From NCBI GenBank assembly GCA_902528515.1, contig CABZTD010000005.1:29197-93196 (forward strand): DNA of 64,000 nucleotides. Reading direction: 5' to 3'. The notes under the pieces are model-generated. The model worked only from the letters and a program-made list of their open reading frames with translations. It made no database searches and had not been told where the DNA came from. Each line of letters opens with the position of its first letter. Position 1 is the stretch's first letter. Origin of the DNA: K189A clade bacterium (lineage in GTDB: Bacteria; Pseudomonadota; Gammaproteobacteria; Pseudomonadales; Azotimanducaceae). Position numbers and translations under genes: made by a program. Below, piece by piece: positions 36,953-49,593 of the stretch.

Positions 36953-39221
36953 AATCTACCGATAAACGATCCACCTTCTGAAAACCTCTCGGCAAACGTC
37001 TACCCCGTCGGGCCCGCTCGCCAGCATAACTCTCTAAGTCCTTGGCTTTGAGGCGCAAATGCCGTTGACCGGCATGTACCAGCAGTTCGTCTTTCGCACC
37101 AACGACGACAGCGCCGACCAGTTCTTCCTCACCAGACTTAAACGCAGCCGACGGTACGTTGAGTAACTTGTTGCCCTTGCCTTTCGCCAGCTCCGGCAGA
37201 TCTTTCAGGGCAAATACCAGCATGCGGCCCCGATTCGTAACCGCAACGACATTGGCGTTCTCAGCATCGTGCAAACCCTGTTTGATCATCACCGGCGGCA
37301 GTGCGATGCCCCCGGCGGGTACACTCAAACACGCTTTACCGGCTTTGTTTTTGGTGACCATGTCGCTAAGGTTTCCGACGAAGCCGTAGCCTGCGTTGGA
37401 GGCCAGCAACACCTTGCTGTCACTGCTACCCATAAGGACACCCACAAACCGTGCATCGTTTTTGGCCTTAAAGCGCCCGGACAGTGGCTCTCCTTGGCCC
37501 CGGGCAGATGGCAGCGTATGCGCTAGCGCGTTGTAGCTGCGTCCATCGGAATCTAGGAATACCAGCACATCGTTACTTCGCCCTTTGGCAGCCTGAGCGA
37601 ATTCATCGCCGGCGCGATAGTTCAGCTCTTGTGGTTTCACGTCGTGACCCTTGGCGGCCCGCACCCAGCCTTTTTCTGATAGCACTACGGTAATGGGGTC
37701 GTTGGTGAGCAGATCTTCGTCGCTGAAGGCCTGCGCCTCTTCAACCTCGGTCAGCGGCGAACGGCGCGGGTCACCATAGTTTTCGGCAACCGCAAGCAGC
37801 TCTTTCTTGATCAATGTTTGCATCCGCGCCTTGGAGCCGAGAGTTTTCTCTAGATCGGCTTTCTCGGTTTCCAGCTCGTCTTTTTCGCCGCGCAGCTTCA
37901 TTTCTTCGAGCTTGGCAAGATTACGCAGACGCAAATCTAGGATCGCGTTAGCCTGTATCTCGCTGAGCGCGAAACGGTTCATCAGCTCAGGCCGAGGCTG
38001 GTCTTCCTCACGAATGATGCAAATGACCTCGTCCAGGTTGATATAAGCAATCAGCAGCCCATCGAGGATATGCAAACGGCCATTGATTTTTTCCAGACGA
38101 AAATTTAGGCGTCTGGTAACCACGTTGAGGCGATAGCGCAACCACTCTTTGAGTATGCCCACCAATCCCCTAACTTCCGGGCGTTGATCCAGGCCAATGA
38201 TGTTCAGATTGACGCGATAGCTGCGCTCTAAATCCGTCGTGGCAAACAGGTGGCTCATTAACCGCTCGTAGTCGATACGATTCGAGCGCGGTACAAAAAC
38301 CAAGCGCGTTGAATTTTCGTGGTCTGACTCATCGCGCAAATCCACCAGCATGGGCAGCTTTTTGACGTTCATTTGCTGAGCAACCTGCTCCAGCACCTTG
38401 GCCGGCGAGACTTGGTGGGGTAGTGCAGTAATCACCACTTCTAGGCCCTCGCGGTGAAAAACCGCACGGGCCTTAATACTGCCCCGGCCAGTTTCATAAA
38501 GCGCTCGGATGTCGGCGCTAGGCGTAATCACCGGAGCTTCGGTGGGATAGTCCGGTCCCTTGATATGGGTCATCAGGTCCGCCACCGTAGCCTTTGGGTT
38601 ATCTAACAGATGCACGCAGGCGCTTATGACTTCGTTCAGGTTATGGGGCGGAATATCCGTCGCCATGCCCACGGCAATACCCGTGCTGCCGTTGAGCAGC
38701 ACGAAGGGCGCCTGTGCCGGCAGTAGCTTCGGTTCCTTGACGCTGCCATCGAAGTTTGGGCTGTAATCGACAGTACCCTGCCGCGCCTCACCAAGCAGCA
38801 GCTCCGCGTAGCGCGACAGTCGCGCTTCGGTGTAGCGCATGGCGGCAAATGACTTCGGGTCGTCGGGTGCGCCCCAATTACCCTGGCCATCGACCATGGG
38901 ATAGCGAAACGAAAACGGCTGGGCCATCAACACCATGGCTTCGTAGCAGGCACTGTCGCCGTGGGGATGAAACTTACCCAGCACATCGCCCACGGTGCGA
39001 GCCGACTTGGCGTACTTGGCCTGACTGTTCAGACCCAGCTCGCTCATGGCGTAAATGATGCGGCGCTGAACTGGCTTTAGGCCGTCAGCAATATGGGGCA
39101 GCGCGCGGTCGTTAATAACGTACATGGAGTAATCCAGATACGCTCGCTCGGTATAGGTCGCAAGGGACATGGATTCAGGCGAATCACCTTCGGAGCTGGT
39201 GGATTGGATTTCATCATCCAT
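36951..39221 (-). CDS. parC: DNA topoisomerase IV subunit A
   Basis: A 756-residue type IIA topoisomerase subunit that cuts and rejoins DNA to separate linked chromosomes. The catalytic tyrosine is Y130 in [10 protein letters not shown]. The quinolone-resistance region [10 protein letters not shown] has the susceptible-type residues S90 and E94 (S80 and E84 in E. coli numbering). The C-terminal beta-pinwheel has several RGR/GR-type blades. It follows parE after 106 bases. Confidence 0.97.
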   Translation of the reverse strand: MDDEIQSTSSEGDSPESMSLATYTERAYLDYSMYVINDRALPHIADGLKPVQRRIIYAMSELGLNSQAKYAKSARTVGDVLGKFHPHGDSACYEAMVLMAQPFSFRYPMVDGQGNWGAPDDPKSFAAMRYTEARLSRYAELLLGEARQGTVDYSPNFDGSVKEPKLLPAQAPFVLLNGSTGIAVGMATDIPPHNLNEVISACVHLLDNPKATVADLMTHIKGPDYPTEAPVITPSADIRALYETGRGSIKARAVFHREGLEVVITALPHQVSPAKVLEQVAQQMNVKKLPMLVDLRDESDHENSTRLVFVPRSNRIDYERLMSHLFATTDLERSYRVNLNIIGLDQRPEVRGLVGILKEWLRYRLNVVTRRLNFRLEKINGRLHILDGLLIAYINLDEVICIIREEDQPRPELMNRFALSEIQANAILDLRLRNLAKLEEMKLRGEKDELETEKADLEKTLGSKARMQTLIKKELLAVAENYGDPRRSPLTEVEEAQAFSDEDLLTNDPITVVLSEKGWVRAAKGHDVKPQELNYRAGDEFAQAAKGRSNDVLVFLDSDGRSYNALAHTLPSARGQGEPLSGRFKAKNDARFVGVLMGSSDSKVLLASNAGYGFVGNLSDMVTKNKAGKACLSVPAGGIALPPVMIKQGLHDAENANVVAVTNRGRMLVFALKDLPELAKGKGNKLLNVPSAAFKSGEEELVGAVVVGAKDELLVHAGQRHLRLKAKDLESYAGERARRGRRLPRGFQKVDRLSVD

Positions 39222-39327
39222 TGGGTGTGTACCTATCTCGTTGTCTGCTCAATTGCTGTTTCGTCACGTATTGCCTGGTCGGTTCGTCGGCACAGCGGAT
39301 GCCAATAGGCTGCGGGTGCCTAACGTT

Positions 39328-41999
<2,672 letters not shown>

Positions 42000-42008
42000 C
42001 GGGTTGAA

Positions 42009-42632
42009 CTAGACCTCACCGCCCGAAAGAGGTTTGGGGCGCGGACCAGCTGACGGGTTGAAACAAGAATCTGCGCTCATACCAATGGCTAAACACAGCG
42101 CCAGGTACTCGCCCAAAAACCGGTTAAGCTGTTCCTTTTCATCACGCGCGCGCATGCGTTTATTGGGGTATTCGTAGGCGCCATGGAATCTCGACTCGTG
42201 CTGATAAGACACCACTTCGGCGCTCTTGGTGTCGTGATACATTTGTATTTTCATGTTGGGGCTGCTACCCCATTCTTGCTTGGGCACCTGGGTAAGCTGC
42301 ACTGTTGTGGTGTAGGGCCCGCGCTCAACAACGCTCAGCTCGACTCGGGTACCGGCTTCGCCGGGTAGCAAGATCACGCACTTGAAATCGTCCTGCCGAA
42401 CCGTGGGGAAAAGCTGCATGAGCCGCTGAAAATTCATATCGCACTCGGCCATATGGCCCACCAAATCGTGGTGGTAACGGCGACCGGGGTGCCGAGCACC
42501 GGTGGCAAAATCGTAGCTCAGCTCTGTTGAGCGACTCAGGATGTCGGCGTCTGTTTCCGGGCGTTTGTCTGACACGTGTTTCGTTAAACCAATTGGGGTA
42601 GTACAGCCGACTAATATACCTAGGGCACCCAT
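42009..42632 (-). CDS. DUF1249 (YqiB-like) protein
   Basis: A protein of up to 207 residues; the core from about residue 50 matches the YqiB family ('CDMNFQRLMQLFP', 'MYHDTKSAEVVSYQ', 'YEYPNKRMRARDEKEQLNRFLGEYL'). The family's function is unknown. The start is uncertain: the first ATG (42632) adds about 40 residues beyond the family's usual N-terminus, and a GTG lies further in, near 42575. It forms a unit with cpdA and parE. nudF, normally between tolC and yqiB, is absent here. Confidence 0.85.
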   Translation of the reverse strand: MGALGILVGCTTPIGLTKHVSDKRPETDADILSRSTELSYDFATGARHPGRRYHHDLVGHMAECDMNFQRLMQLFPTVRQDDFKCVILLPGEAGTRVELSVVERGPYTTTVQLTQVPKQEWGSSPNMKIQMYHDTKSAEVVSYQHESRFHGAYEYPNKRMRARDEKEQLNRFLGEYLALCLAIGMSADSCFNPSAGPRPKPLSGGEV

Positions 42633-42828
42633 CAGGTGCTATGCGCGAATTCGGGTTTTACCGTTCAAATCGCCATCTTGGTCAGTGCTCGAGCCAGGGA
42701 ACGAAAGCTAGCGCCACTTCACGTTACTTGCACCGCCATAGCAGGCATAATTCCCGACCAGGCAGAAGACCAACGTCCCATACCGACATAAGACATCGTC
42801 TTGTCTTGCCTCATATTAGAGAGATTTG

Positions 42829-44229
42829 ATGATCCAATCCCATCCCATTGTCAGCCGCTTTTTCACCGCTTTGCTGCTCGGCGCTGGACTTCATAGCGCG
42901 CCTCTTCAGGCCGATGACCTGGTCGATGTCTTTGTCGCAGCCAAGGACAACGACGCGGTCGTGGGCGCGGCACGCGCCTCGTATCAGGCCGACAAGGAGC
43001 GTTTGCCCCAGGCTCGTTCGCTTCTGCTGCCCAGCATTGTTGCCAGCGCAAATACCACGAAAACGGAAATGACCATTCCTGGCGATGACAGCCCGCAGAG
43101 CCAAATACTGAGGAAGGGCTATAACGATAACGGGTGGAACGCCCAGCTGCGTCAGCCGATTTTGAATCTGTCGAACTGGTTTGGTTACAACGGTGCTAAG
43201 GCTTTTGTAAGAGCCTCTTCGTTCTCTCTGGCTGCCCAAGAGCAAGATTTAATCGTACGAGTCGCTGAGGCGTATTTGAATATTTTGCGCACCCGAGACC
43301 GCTTAGACACGACGAATGCCGAGGTAACTGCGGTGCAGCGTCAGCTTGAGCAGATCCAACAACGCTTCGATGTGGGTCTTGTCGCCATTACCGATGTGCT
43401 GGAATCTCAGGCGGCCTACGACGCCGCGCTGGTGCGTCAGATTCAGGCAGAAACCGACTTCTACATCAGTTTTGAAACCCTGCGCACCCTTGCCGGTCGA
43501 GATTATAACGAGCTGGCCACTTTGTCCGAACAGCTGCCCATCGTGAACCCGGATCCCATGGATGAAGAGGCCTGGGTCGAGGCCGCCCTGCGCTCTAATC
43601 TTGGGGTTCGCGCGGCCTTGGAGCAGTTGAATGCTGCAAAAAATGAAGCGCGCTCGCGGCTTTCAGCCTATGCGCCCACTGTCGAAGCCATAGTAACGCG
43701 CACCAACAACAACAATGGCAATCCGCTGACGCAGCAGTTCAGTCCAGAAGAGACTGAAACCACGATCTACGGACTGCAGGTAACCCTGCCGATCTTCCAA
43801 GGTGGTCGAACCACGTCGCGCATGCGAGAAGGCCGTGCCCGCGCCGAGCAATCGCGCGAACAACTGTTGAATCAGCGTCGAACGGTAGTCCGCAATACCC
43901 GCAGCCTCTACAAATCTGTTTCGACCGATGTGGTTCGCGTACAGGCCAGACTCAAGGCGATTCGCTCGGCTCAGTCGGCCCTGGAGGCAACGCAAACGGG
44001 TTACGAAGTAGGCACGCGGAACATTGTCGACGTGCTGCAAGCCCAGCAACGTTTATTCGATTCGCAGTTTGCCTACGCCGACTCTCGCTATACCTACCTG
44101 TTGAATTTGCTGCGACTTAAGCAGCAGTCCGGGCTACTGGATCAGGCAGATCTTCAGGAGATTAACGGTTTCATGGACAGCAGCGCGCCCGTCAAGCGCA
44201 TCGTGTCCATGCGCGAAGCTCAGGGCTAA
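42829..44229 (+). CDS. tolC: TolC-family outer-membrane efflux protein
   Basis: A 466-residue outer-membrane channel component for efflux pumps and type I secretion. A signal peptide ends near LQA (about residue 27). The two internal halves each carry a long coiled-coil region; 'RFDVGLVAITDVLESQAAYD' and 'GYEVGTRNIVDVLQAQQRLFDSQ' are the typical repeat motifs of the tunnel domain. ATG at 42829 preferred to TTG at 42826. Convergent with waaA, with which it shares four bases. Confidence 0.93.
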   Translation: MIQSHPIVSRFFTALLLGAGLHSAPLQADDLVDVFVAAKDNDAVVGAARASYQADKERLPQARSLLLPSIVASANTTKTEMTIPGDDSPQSQILRKGYNDNGWNAQLRQPILNLSNWFGYNGAKAFVRASSFSLAAQEQDLIVRVAEAYLNILRTRDRLDTTNAEVTAVQRQLEQIQQRFDVGLVAITDVLESQAAYDAALVRQIQAETDFYISFETLRTLAGRDYNELATLSEQLPIVNPDPMDEEAWVEAALRSNLGVRAALEQLNAAKNEARSRLSAYAPTVEAIVTRTNNNNGNPLTQQFSPEETETTIYGLQVTLPIFQGGRTTSRMREGRARAEQSREQLLNQRRTVVRNTRSLYKSVSTDVVRVQARLKAIRSAQSALEATQTGYEVGTRNIVDVLQAQQRLFDSQFAYADSRYTYLLNLLRLKQQSGLLDQADLQEINGFMDSSAPVKRIVSMREAQG

Positions 44230-45563
44230 CGAGCTTTGAGGTGTTGTTCAAGGAGCCTAAGAATGCGCTGCTTGGCACCACGGTTGATCGCGACCACCTG
44301 ACCACCCGCCACGCCCATGGTCTGACGCTGCTTAGTATTGCTCATGAGCTGACCCACTTCATTGGCCAAGCCACTTTGCTCCGAGGTAATGCAGGCACCT
44401 GCCTGAATTAGATCGGCGAAGACCTGAGCAAAATTAACGTGGTGAGGGCCTGTGATTACCGGCGTGCCCAGACTGGCAGGCTCGATCGGGTTATGACCGC
44501 CATGGGCCACTAGGGAGCCGCCCATAAATGCAACGTCTGCAAGCTCGTAGAGCGGCATTAATACCCCCATCTGATCCACCAACACCACGCTTGGGTCACA
44601 GGCATCAACCGTACTTTGATCCACCAAATCGGAGTAGCGACACCAGCCCCCAGGCATAGGTTGGGTTAGATGATCCAACAAAGGGATAAGTTGTGTTGTG
44701 CGATTAGTGTGGCGGGGCGCCAACCAAAGCAGCGCATCTGGGTGGACATTTAACAACTGCTGATGGACCTGCAATATCAGCTCTTCCTCGCCGGGATGGG
44801 TGGAGGCCGCAATCCAAGAACATCGTTTTCTAGGACCAAGCTGAGATCGAAGTTGAGCGGCATCCTGGGCTACATCCTCAGTTACGTCGAGGTCGTATTT
44901 GACGTTACCAACGATCTGCAGTCTTTCGCGAAGTACGCCTAACGCCTGAAAATGTGTCGCATGCGCTTCAGTTTGACAGGCGATCAGGTCCACTGCCTGT
45001 AGTACGGGCTGGCCGAGCCAGCCGTACCGGTGATAGCCACGGGCCGATTTTTCCGACAACCGAGCGTTCATCAAGAGCACGGAAATACCCTGGGCCTTTG
45101 CCTCCAAAATAAGATTTGGCCAAATCTCAGTCTCCATAAGAATCAATGCGCGAGGCTGAACGTGCGCCAGGAAGCGCCGAACCGCGAAGGTGAAATCGTA
45201 GGGGGCATAGCAGTGCTCAACACAATCGCCTAGAAGGCGCGAGACCTGCTCACTACCGGTTGGGGTCATGGTGGTAACCAGCAAGGGATTCGTCGACGCA
45301 CCGCCTTCGGCCAATTCGCGAATAATCGGCGCCGCAGCAATGCTCTCTCCCGCCGAAACGGTATGAAACAACAAAGCATTTGGGGTAATCGACTGACGGT
45401 AAAAACCAAAACGTTCGCGCCAGCGCGATCTGTAAGTAGGGTCTCGTCGGCCTCGCCACCAAAGGCGCAGAATGACAAAGGGCAGAGCGAGCCAAAGCAA
45501 ACACCGGTATAGGATCAAACCAGGGTACACCGATGCGCCGGCTTTGCTGGTCACTAGACTCAT
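44226..45563 (-). CDS. waaA: 3-deoxy-D-manno-octulosonic acid (Kdo) transferase
   Basis: A 445-residue inner-membrane GT30 glycosyltransferase that attaches Kdo to lipid IVA in lipopolysaccharide synthesis. An N-terminal membrane anchor (about 14-32) precedes 'LFHTVSAGESIAAAPII' with the catalytic Glu. 'LMETEIWPNLI' and the C-terminal 'MGGSLVAHGGHNPIEPASLGTPVITGPH' are diagnostic. The start codon overlaps the stop of the HldE-like gene (ATGA). Confidence 0.96.
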   Translation of the reverse strand: MSLVTSKAGASVYPGLILYRCLLWLALPFVILRLWWRGRRDPTYRSRWRERFGFYRQSITPNALLFHTVSAGESIAAAPIIRELAEGGASTNPLLVTTMTPTGSEQVSRLLGDCVEHCYAPYDFTFAVRRFLAHVQPRALILMETEIWPNLILEAKAQGISVLLMNARLSEKSARGYHRYGWLGQPVLQAVDLIACQTEAHATHFQALGVLRERLQIVGNVKYDLDVTEDVAQDAAQLRSQLGPRKRCSWIAASTHPGEEELILQVHQQLLNVHPDALLWLAPRHTNRTTQLIPLLDHLTQPMPGGWCRYSDLVDQSTVDACDPSVVLVDQMGVLMPLYELADVAFMGGSLVAHGGHNPIEPASLGTPVITGPHHVNFAQVFADLIQAGACITSEQSGLANEVGQLMSNTKQRQTMGVAGGQVVAINRGAKQRILRLLEQHLKAR

Positions 45564-46246
45564 GTACGAAGGGCAACCGAGGATGGCAGCACCGCTTTTA
45601 GCGTGCTTATACCTGCTGCGAAATCGCGCCGGGATAGATCGAGCCGGTGATCGGCATCGCCGTAACGCTCAGCCAAGGCCTCAGACCCAAATATCGCAAT
45701 ACTTGGCACACCTTGCTGCCTTGCCACGTAGATCAGCGCCCTTGGTTCGGCAATGCTGCCCAAGCCCCAGTCCACCAGCACCAGTGCGCTGGCATTGCCA
45801 AGGTATCGCTCCACCCGATTTTGTAAATGCGATTCGTATTCGCTCATACCGTCAATGGGCAGAGCCCGCTCATCTTTGTGGCGGCGCACCCGCCTGCCAT
45901 CGGCGTCGAGCTTGGCATCGGCACTCTCACCAATATACTCATGAGCACTGGTAAACGTAGACCAAGATTTAATGTGCAACAAATCACTGGCCACATCAGC
46001 ACTCGCCATGGAATCGTCGATAATGTCGGCCGTGGGATCATCACCGACAAAGCCCACCAGGGTGACTGCAAGTCCAGCCTCGGCCAAGCCAAACGCCAGA
46101 CCGGCAGCGCTGTTGTGCCGCAGGTATTCACGGCTAGAAAAGGACTGGTCCGGGGCGACCTGATGATCAATCCAAATATCTCCCACCACCAGGACATGAC
46201 CGTCCCCAGGCACTAGTGACTGAACGTTTAACAGGGATTGAAGCAC
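45560..46246 (-). CDS. Truncated HldE-like sugar kinase domain
   Basis: A 228-residue protein resembling the N-terminal two thirds of the heptose-7-phosphate kinase domain of HldE (PfkB family). 'HVLVVGDIWIDHQV', 'AGLAFGLAEAGLAVTLVGFVGDDP' and 'NASALVLVDWGLGSIAEPRALIYVARQQGVPSIAIFG' line up with HldE in order. The C-terminal PfkB motif with the catalytic GAGD and the whole cytidylyltransferase domain are missing, and the usual PGGAANVA substrate loop reads 'NSAAGLAFG'. It is probably not a working kinase. GTG start at 46246 with GAGG 5 bases upstream. Stop overlaps waaA start, so it is translated with it. May be a conserved pseudo-enzyme or a decaying gene. Confidence 0.65.
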   Translation of the reverse strand: MLQSLLNVQSLVPGDGHVLVVGDIWIDHQVAPDQSFSSREYLRHNSAAGLAFGLAEAGLAVTLVGFVGDDPTADIIDDSMASADVASDLLHIKSWSTFTSAHEYIGESADAKLDADGRRVRRHKDERALPIDGMSEYESHLQNRVERYLGNASALVLVDWGLGSIAEPRALIYVARQQGVPSIAIFGSEALAERYGDADHRLDLSRRDFAAGISTLKAVLPSSVALRT

Positions 46247-46317
46247 GGCTACCTCGCCAAGTAATACTGCATGTTACTACTGGGTATCCTGAATCCGGAA
46301 GCTGCTACCATTTGTCC

Positions 46318-47244
46318 ATGCTCGACCCGACACCTGTGCGTCCCTCTTTGCTGAACCCCGTACTCTGGCCTGTTTGGTTTGCCGCGGCCTTTTTGTGGCT
46401 GGTTGCCCGCCTGCCCATATCCTGGATTTTTACCGTCGGCCAGGGCGTTGGCTGGCTGGGCTATCACCTCGCCGGATCTCGTCGCCACATCACCCAGGTC
46501 AATATCTCAAAATGCTTTCCGCAGCTGGATACCGACCAGCAGCGAAAACTCGTGCGAGATAATTTCCGGCACACGGGGATTGGGGCAGTGGAAATCGCTC
46601 TGCCCTGGCTAAACCCCACTCGCGATCTATCCAAACACTACCGCGTCGAAGGGATAGAACACCTGATGGCAGCTCAGGCTCTTGGACGCGGTGTGGTGCT
46701 GGTCGGCGCGCACTACACCACCATTGATATCACCAGCCAATTCTTAAGCACTCTGGGCTTCGTAGACGTGATGTATCGGCGTAACAAAAACCCAGTCTGG
46801 GAGTGGCTACAAACTCGGGGCCGAAGACATCACTTCGAAGGGGTTGTAGAACGCGGTGATATGCGCCAGATCATTAAGCGCCTGAAGTCCGGACGAGCCA
46901 TGTGGTACGCGGCAGATCAAGACTATGGCCGCAAACACTCAGTATTTGCACCGTTCTTCGGCATTGCCACCGCCACCATCACGGTGAGTTCGCGACTGGC
47001 AGAACGCAACGGTTCCCCAGTATTAATGCTGCATCAACTGCGCGACATCCATAGTCGCACTTGGACACTGCGATTTAGCCCGGTGCTGACGGATTTCGCC
47101 CAGGGCGACTTGGAGTCAGATGCGACCGCGCTAAACCAAATGCTGGAGAGCTCTTTGCGCCAGGTACCGGAGCAGTATTTATGGATGCATCGCCGATTCA
47201 AAACCCGTCCACAAGGCGAGGACTCGTTTTACCGCAAGGGTTAG
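46318..47244 (+). CDS. lpxL: Lipid A biosynthesis acyltransferase (LpxL/HtrB type)
   Basis: A 308-residue inner-membrane enzyme that adds a secondary acyl chain to Kdo2-lipid IVA. A membrane segment (about 15-50) precedes the catalytic H-x4-D motif (HYTTID). 'WYAADQDYG' and 'FFGIATATITVSSRLAE' are typical of the family. Whether it is LpxL or LpxM cannot be told from sequence alone, but the size and neighbours favour LpxL. The ATG at 46318 is preferred over an earlier one at 46216 because the latter would overlap the divergent gene and add an atypical N-terminus. Convergent role with waaA across the divergent region. Confidence 0.88.
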   Translation: MLDPTPVRPSLLNPVLWPVWFAAAFLWLVARLPISWIFTVGQGVGWLGYHLAGSRRHITQVNISKCFPQLDTDQQRKLVRDNFRHTGIGAVEIALPWLNPTRDLSKHYRVEGIEHLMAAQALGRGVVLVGAHYTTIDITSQFLSTLGFVDVMYRRNKNPVWEWLQTRGRRHHFEGVVERGDMRQIIKRLKSGRAMWYAADQDYGRKHSVFAPFFGIATATITVSSRLAERNGSPVLMLHQLRDIHSRTWTLRFSPVLTDFAQGDLESDATALNQMLESSLRQVPEQYLWMHRRFKTRPQGEDSFYRKG

Positions 47245-47280
47245 GCATACAATAGCCCGCTGATTTAACAGGACATTTCT

Positions 47281-48251
47281 GTGCTTCCATCGTTCTCCGA
47301 CATGCTTGCCCAATTGGTGGCAGAGCCTTCTGTCAGCTCGACATCGCCCGATATCGATCGCAGCAACCTGCGAGTTATCGAGCATCTGGCGAATTGGCTG
47401 AACGATCCGGGATTTCGCTTAAAGCTCATGCCGCTGCCAAACTGGGCTGTGACACAAACGACGGCATGGGCGGTCTCGTGCTTGCCGGCCACACGGATAC
47501 CGTGCCGTTCGATGAAGCGTTGTGGTTATCGGATCGGTTCACGGTCAAAGACCACCAGGCTGGCTTCTCCGGCCTGGGCAGCTGCGACATGAAAGGCATT
47601 TTCCCTGTGGCCTTGGAAGCCGCCGCGACCTTTGCCCACAAGGGCATAAGCGTGGTGAAGATTCAGCTGGAAGGCGCCATGGGTCATTCCTATGATCCCA
47701 GCCTAGGTGCTAATGCCTTGGATGCTATGCACCTCGTCATGGGCGAGTTGATCGCCATGCGAGAAGAGCTGGCGGCCGCCAATCAGAACAACGCTTTTGC
47801 GATAAACGCGTCCACCATGAATCTTGACTGCATGCATGCGGGGGACAACCCCAACCGAATTTGCGGTCATGCGGCGCCACAGACAGACCTGCGCTTACTG
47901 CTGGGAATGGATAGCGAAGCAATTCACGAGGCCCTCAAACGGCGTATCGCAGCCGTAGTCGCGAATACCGGCGTGAGCCTTCAGCTGCCCACAGCCTACC
48001 CTCCGATTCCACCGTTTAAGTCCGGTCCGAATGGCGAGCTGCTGGATGCTTTGAATGGTTTGAGCGGGAACCAGCCAGTCACCTTCGGCACTGATGCACA
48101 CTTCATGCAAGCACTGGGAATGGAAACCGTCGTACGGTGGCCAGGAAGTGTTGATCAGGCACACCAACCCAAGGAATACCTGGACAAAGCTCAGTTGGCA
48201 CCAGCCAAGGATACCCCGCGCCGTGTCATCCAAAAATTCTGTCTGGTTTGA
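47281..48251 (+). pseudogene. argE: Acetylornithine deacetylase ArgE, disrupted by a frameshift and an internal deletion
   Basis: The frame from GTG 47281 starts like ArgE ('LPSFSDMLAQLVAEPSVSS') and runs to 'RLKLMPLPN', then the homology switches to another frame ('GGLVLAGHTDTVPFD', 'GLGSCDMKG'), reading to 48251. Compared with E. coli ArgE about 19 bases seem to be lost at the switch near 47435-47450. A second loss lies between 'DMKG' and 'AHKG' near 47625-47645: 12 residues remain where E. coli has 62. That removes the catalytic Glu pair (DEE) and the GEPT segment, so no active M20 peptidase can be made. The remaining C-terminal part ('GHSYDP', 'NRICGHAAPQTDLR', 'SVDQAHQPKEYLDKA') is otherwise well conserved, implying recent decay. 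argA follows directly. Confidence 0.85.
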
Positions 48252-48253
48252 AA

Positions 48254-49552
48254 ATGGACACAAACGATTATTCTCAGTGGTTTCGTGGCTCTACGCCCTA
48301 TATCAGTGCTCATCGGGGTAAAACCTTCGTGGTGTATTTAGGCGGAGAAGCGTTGGCCCATGCCAATATCATCAACATTATTCACGACCTCGCGTTGCTG
48401 CATGTGCTGGGGGTGCAGCTGGTGCTCGTGCACGGCGGCCGACCACAGCTCGACAAAGCGCTGCCGAATTCTAAAACCCACAATCACCGGCGTATCACCG
48501 AGCCGGGTGATATGGACAAGGTCACCGGTGTTTACGGTTTACTGCGCAGTCATCTTGAAGGCCTGTTCTCCACTGGATTACCCAACACACCGTTGCACAA
48601 CGTCGATATTAGCGTGGTGTCGGGCAACTTTGTCACTGCCAAACCGCTTGGTGTGCTCGATGGAATCGACCACCTGTTGACGGGACAGCTGCGCAGTTTA
48701 GACAGCGCTCGCATTCGCGGTCTACTAAGCGCCGCTAACTTGGTACTACAGTCACCCCTCGGGTTTTCAAATTCCGGGCAGGCCTTCAATCTGGCTTCCG
48801 AGGAGCTTGCCGCAGATATCAGCATCGCCCTGCAGGCTGACAAACTGATTTTCTTCGACGAAATAGAGCACCTGAAGACCTCGCAGAGCCAGCGCCAAAG
48901 CACGATTACACCAAGCACCCTGGACGATTTTTTGGCCGACCTTTCGCTGGGCTCAGCCCAGCGCTATCTGGCAATGGCCCGGGCTGTTCGAGCCGGGGTA
49001 ACGAAGGCCCATCAGATCTCCTACGTGCAAGACGGCGGCCTGCTGCAGGAACTGTTTACCGCAGAAGGTGCCGGGACTCAGCTGGTAGAAGAACAGCGTC
49101 ATCCGGTGCGAGCAGCAGTACTTGCCGACGTGGGCGACATTGTGGAGATCATTCGACCACTGGAAGAGAGAGGCGCCCTGGTCAGGCGTTCTCGTGATCG
49201 GCTCGAGCAGGAGATCGACTACTTTATGGTAGCCGAAGTCGACGGGGTTGTGGTCGGCTGTTGCGCCGTCTACCCCCATGATCGGCACGCTGAGCTAGCC
49301 TGCGTAGCGGTCAGTGACTTGTACCGTCGCGGCGGCGCGGGAGTGGCCATTGGCAGCAACCTGCTAGACGCTGCCCAAGCCAAGGCTCTGCAATTGGGCT
49401 GCGATAGCCTCTTCGTACTGACCACACAAACCCAAGAATGGTTTGTTGAACACGGTTTTGCTGACGCGACCGTGGAAGATCTGCCAGACACCAAACAATC
49501 ACTTTACAACTGGCAGCGCAGCTCTAAAGTGCTGCTGAAACCGCTGGTCTAA
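48254..49552 (+). CDS. argA: N-acetylglutamate synthase ArgA
   Basis: A 432-residue enzyme for the first step of arginine synthesis. The N-terminal amino-acid-kinase domain ('[21 protein letters not shown]', 'HGGRPQ', '[19 protein letters not shown]') senses arginine; the C-terminal GNAT domain ('[23 protein letters not shown]', '[16 protein letters not shown]') carries acetyl transfer. Intact over its length. ATG at 48254 lies 2 bases after the argE stop; TTG at 48248 would overlap it. Operon with the broken argE. Confidence 0.95.
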   Translation: MDTNDYSQWFRGSTPYISAHRGKTFVVYLGGEALAHANIINIIHDLALLHVLGVQLVLVHGGRPQLDKALPNSKTHNHRRITEPGDMDKVTGVYGLLRSHLEGLFSTGLPNTPLHNVDISVVSGNFVTAKPLGVLDGIDHLLTGQLRSLDSARIRGLLSAANLVLQSPLGFSNSGQAFNLASEELAADISIALQADKLIFFDEIEHLKTSQSQRQSTITPSTLDDFLADLSLGSAQRYLAMARAVRAGVTKAHQISYVQDGGLLQELFTAEGAGTQLVEEQRHPVRAAVLADVGDIVEIIRPLEERGALVRRSRDRLEQEIDYFMVAEVDGVVVGCCAVYPHDRHAELACVAVSDLYRRGGAGVAIGSNLLDAAQAKALQLGCDSLFVLTTQTQEWFVEHGFADATVEDLPDTKQSLYNWQRSSKVLLKPLV

Positions 49553-49593
49553 CCGCTTTCGACCCCGCACCACGCGTTATCAGAGGAAACCAA

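Noticed and set aside
45560..46246. Calling this gene hldE
   Set aside because: It lacks the catalytic GAGD motif and the whole second domain, so the functional name would mislead.
47281..48251. Programmed frameshifting as the explanation for argE
   Set aside because: No slippery heptamer or stem-loop is evident at the switch, and the second lesion removes catalytic residues, which no recoding would restore.
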